14,864 bases of DNA from Desulfobacteraceae bacterium (GTDB lineage Bacteria; Desulfobacterota; Desulfobacteria; Desulfobacterales; Desulfobacteraceae), in assembly GCA_022712835.1 (NCBI GenBank), contig JAFLJU010000268.1, positions 1 through 14,864 of the forward strand, in the 5' to 3' direction. The notes below the pieces were generated by a model. The model was not told the DNA's origin. It made no database searches and saw nothing but the letters and a program-made list of their open reading frames with translations. How positions within the stretch are numbered: the first letter of the stretch is position 1; each line of letters opens with the position of its first letter. Position numbers and translations under genes: made by a program. This document shows, piece by piece, positions 14,318 through 14,864 of the stretch.

Positions 14318-14864
14318 ATGTCAAATTTTATCAAAATAGAAGCCCGGAAAACTCAGATCCTCAAAACAGCTGAGCGTATATTTGGGGAAAAGGGATTCCA
14401 GGATACAACCATATCTGAAATTGCCAAAGAAGCTAAAATCTCAGAAGCCTCTATCTATGAGTATTTTTCCACAAAAGAAGGCCTTTTATTTTCCGTCCCG
14501 ACAAAAAATGCATCCGAACTTTTTAAATTAATGGAATTCCATCTTAAGCTCATCAGGGGGGCGGGAAACAAACTGAGATCCATTATTTCCATTTTCCTTA
14601 CAACCAATGAAACAAACCCTGATAATGCATCAATTCTCATGCTTATCCTGAAGCACAATAAAAAGTTTTTGAATACAAAAGGCCATTTGGAAATTAAAAA
14701 AGGATTGCGAATCATTGATGATACCATTCAAGAAGGAATTAATGCGGGGGAATTTAAGAATGATATTAATGTTTATCTCACCCGTTCAATTATTATCGGA
14801 ACCATGGAACACCTTGTCACCAGCTGGCTCATGACAGGAAAACCTGAACATCTTGTTACCTTGG
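14318..14864 (+). CDS. TetR-family transcriptional regulator, C-terminus cut by the window edge
   Basis: The ATG at 14318 opens a frame without a stop to the right edge, showing 182 residues of a protein that is usually about 190-210. The helix-turn-helix is at about 29-50 (DTTISEIAKEAKISEASIYE, then YFSTKEGLLFSVP), and the N-terminal helix RKTQILKTAERIFGEKGF (10-27) is typical. The remaining helical part resembles regulators of fatty-acid genes only in a general way. The ribosome site (AAGGCAAG) is weak. It has its own strong promoter and is separated from the synthetase operon by a stem-loop, so it is a separate unit that may control that operon or genes further right. Confidence 0.9.
   Translation, partial: MSNFIKIEARKTQILKTAERIFGEKGFQDTTISEIAKEAKISEASIYEYFSTKEGLLFSVPTKNASELFKLMEFHLKLIRGAGNKLRSIISIFLTTNETNPDNASILMLILKHNKKFLNTKGHLEIKKGLRIIDDTIQEGINAGEFKNDINVYLTRSIIIGTMEHLVTSWLMTGKPEHLVTL

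Overview
This window holds two divergently oriented gene clusters for acyl-CoA metabolism, plus three TetR-family regulators. The content (three acyl-CoA dehydrogenases, two AMP-forming acyl-CoA synthetases, an ETF pair, an SDR and an acyl-CoA-dehydrogenase-associated kinase) suits a bacterium that degrades fatty, branched or hydroxylated acids. My impression is a Desulfobacterota (sulfate-reducer-like) genome, from the general look of the proteins and from this gene style. That is a recollection-based inference: no rRNA or taxonomic marker is present. I see no tRNA, rRNA, CRISPR array, transposase or integrase.

Left cluster, all on the minus strand, reading from 7350 down to the left edge: etfB and etfA (overlapping by 4 bases); a short regulatory gap with a good promoter and an inverted repeat; an ACAD10/ACAD11-type acyl-CoA dehydrogenase with a TTG start; a TetR regulator; an APH-fold kinase that closely resembles the kinase domain of ACAD10/ACAD11; an SDR oxidoreductase; and a long DmdC-type acyl-CoA dehydrogenase cut by the window edge. 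Two nearly identical 24-bp inverted repeats (21 of 24 positions match) lie upstream of etfB and upstream of the ACAD11-like gene, suggesting one repressor controls both transcription units. A second tetR gene (8156 to 7485) lies upstream of etfB on the same strand.

Right cluster, plus strand, 8483 to 13912: acyl-CoA synthetase, a TIGR03084/maleylpyruvate-isomerase-like metalloprotein, an acyl-CoA dehydrogenase with its catalytic Glu in the long-chain/isovaleryl position, and a second, larger acyl-CoA synthetase. The gaps are 27 to 40 bases and each gene has its own Shine-Dalgarno sequence, so this looks like one operon. Its upstream region (8157-8482) is rich in palindromes and repeats. A strong stem-loop follows the operon, then a near-consensus promoter and a third tetR gene cut by the right edge.

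The most interesting idea is that the left cluster is a split, multi-gene version of the animal ACAD10/ACAD11 enzyme. In those enzymes, and in the bacterial levulinate (lva) pathway, a kinase phosphorylates the 4-hydroxyl of a 4-hydroxyacyl-CoA and an acyl-CoA-dehydrogenase-fold enzyme then removes the phosphate. An SDR could make the 4-hydroxyacyl-CoA from a 4-ketoacyl-CoA, a synthetase could supply the thioester, and the ETF would serve the conventional dehydrogenation steps. The gene families are well supported; the pathway and substrate are inference. No thiolase, enoyl-CoA hydratase or ETF:quinone oxidoreductase is visible in the window.
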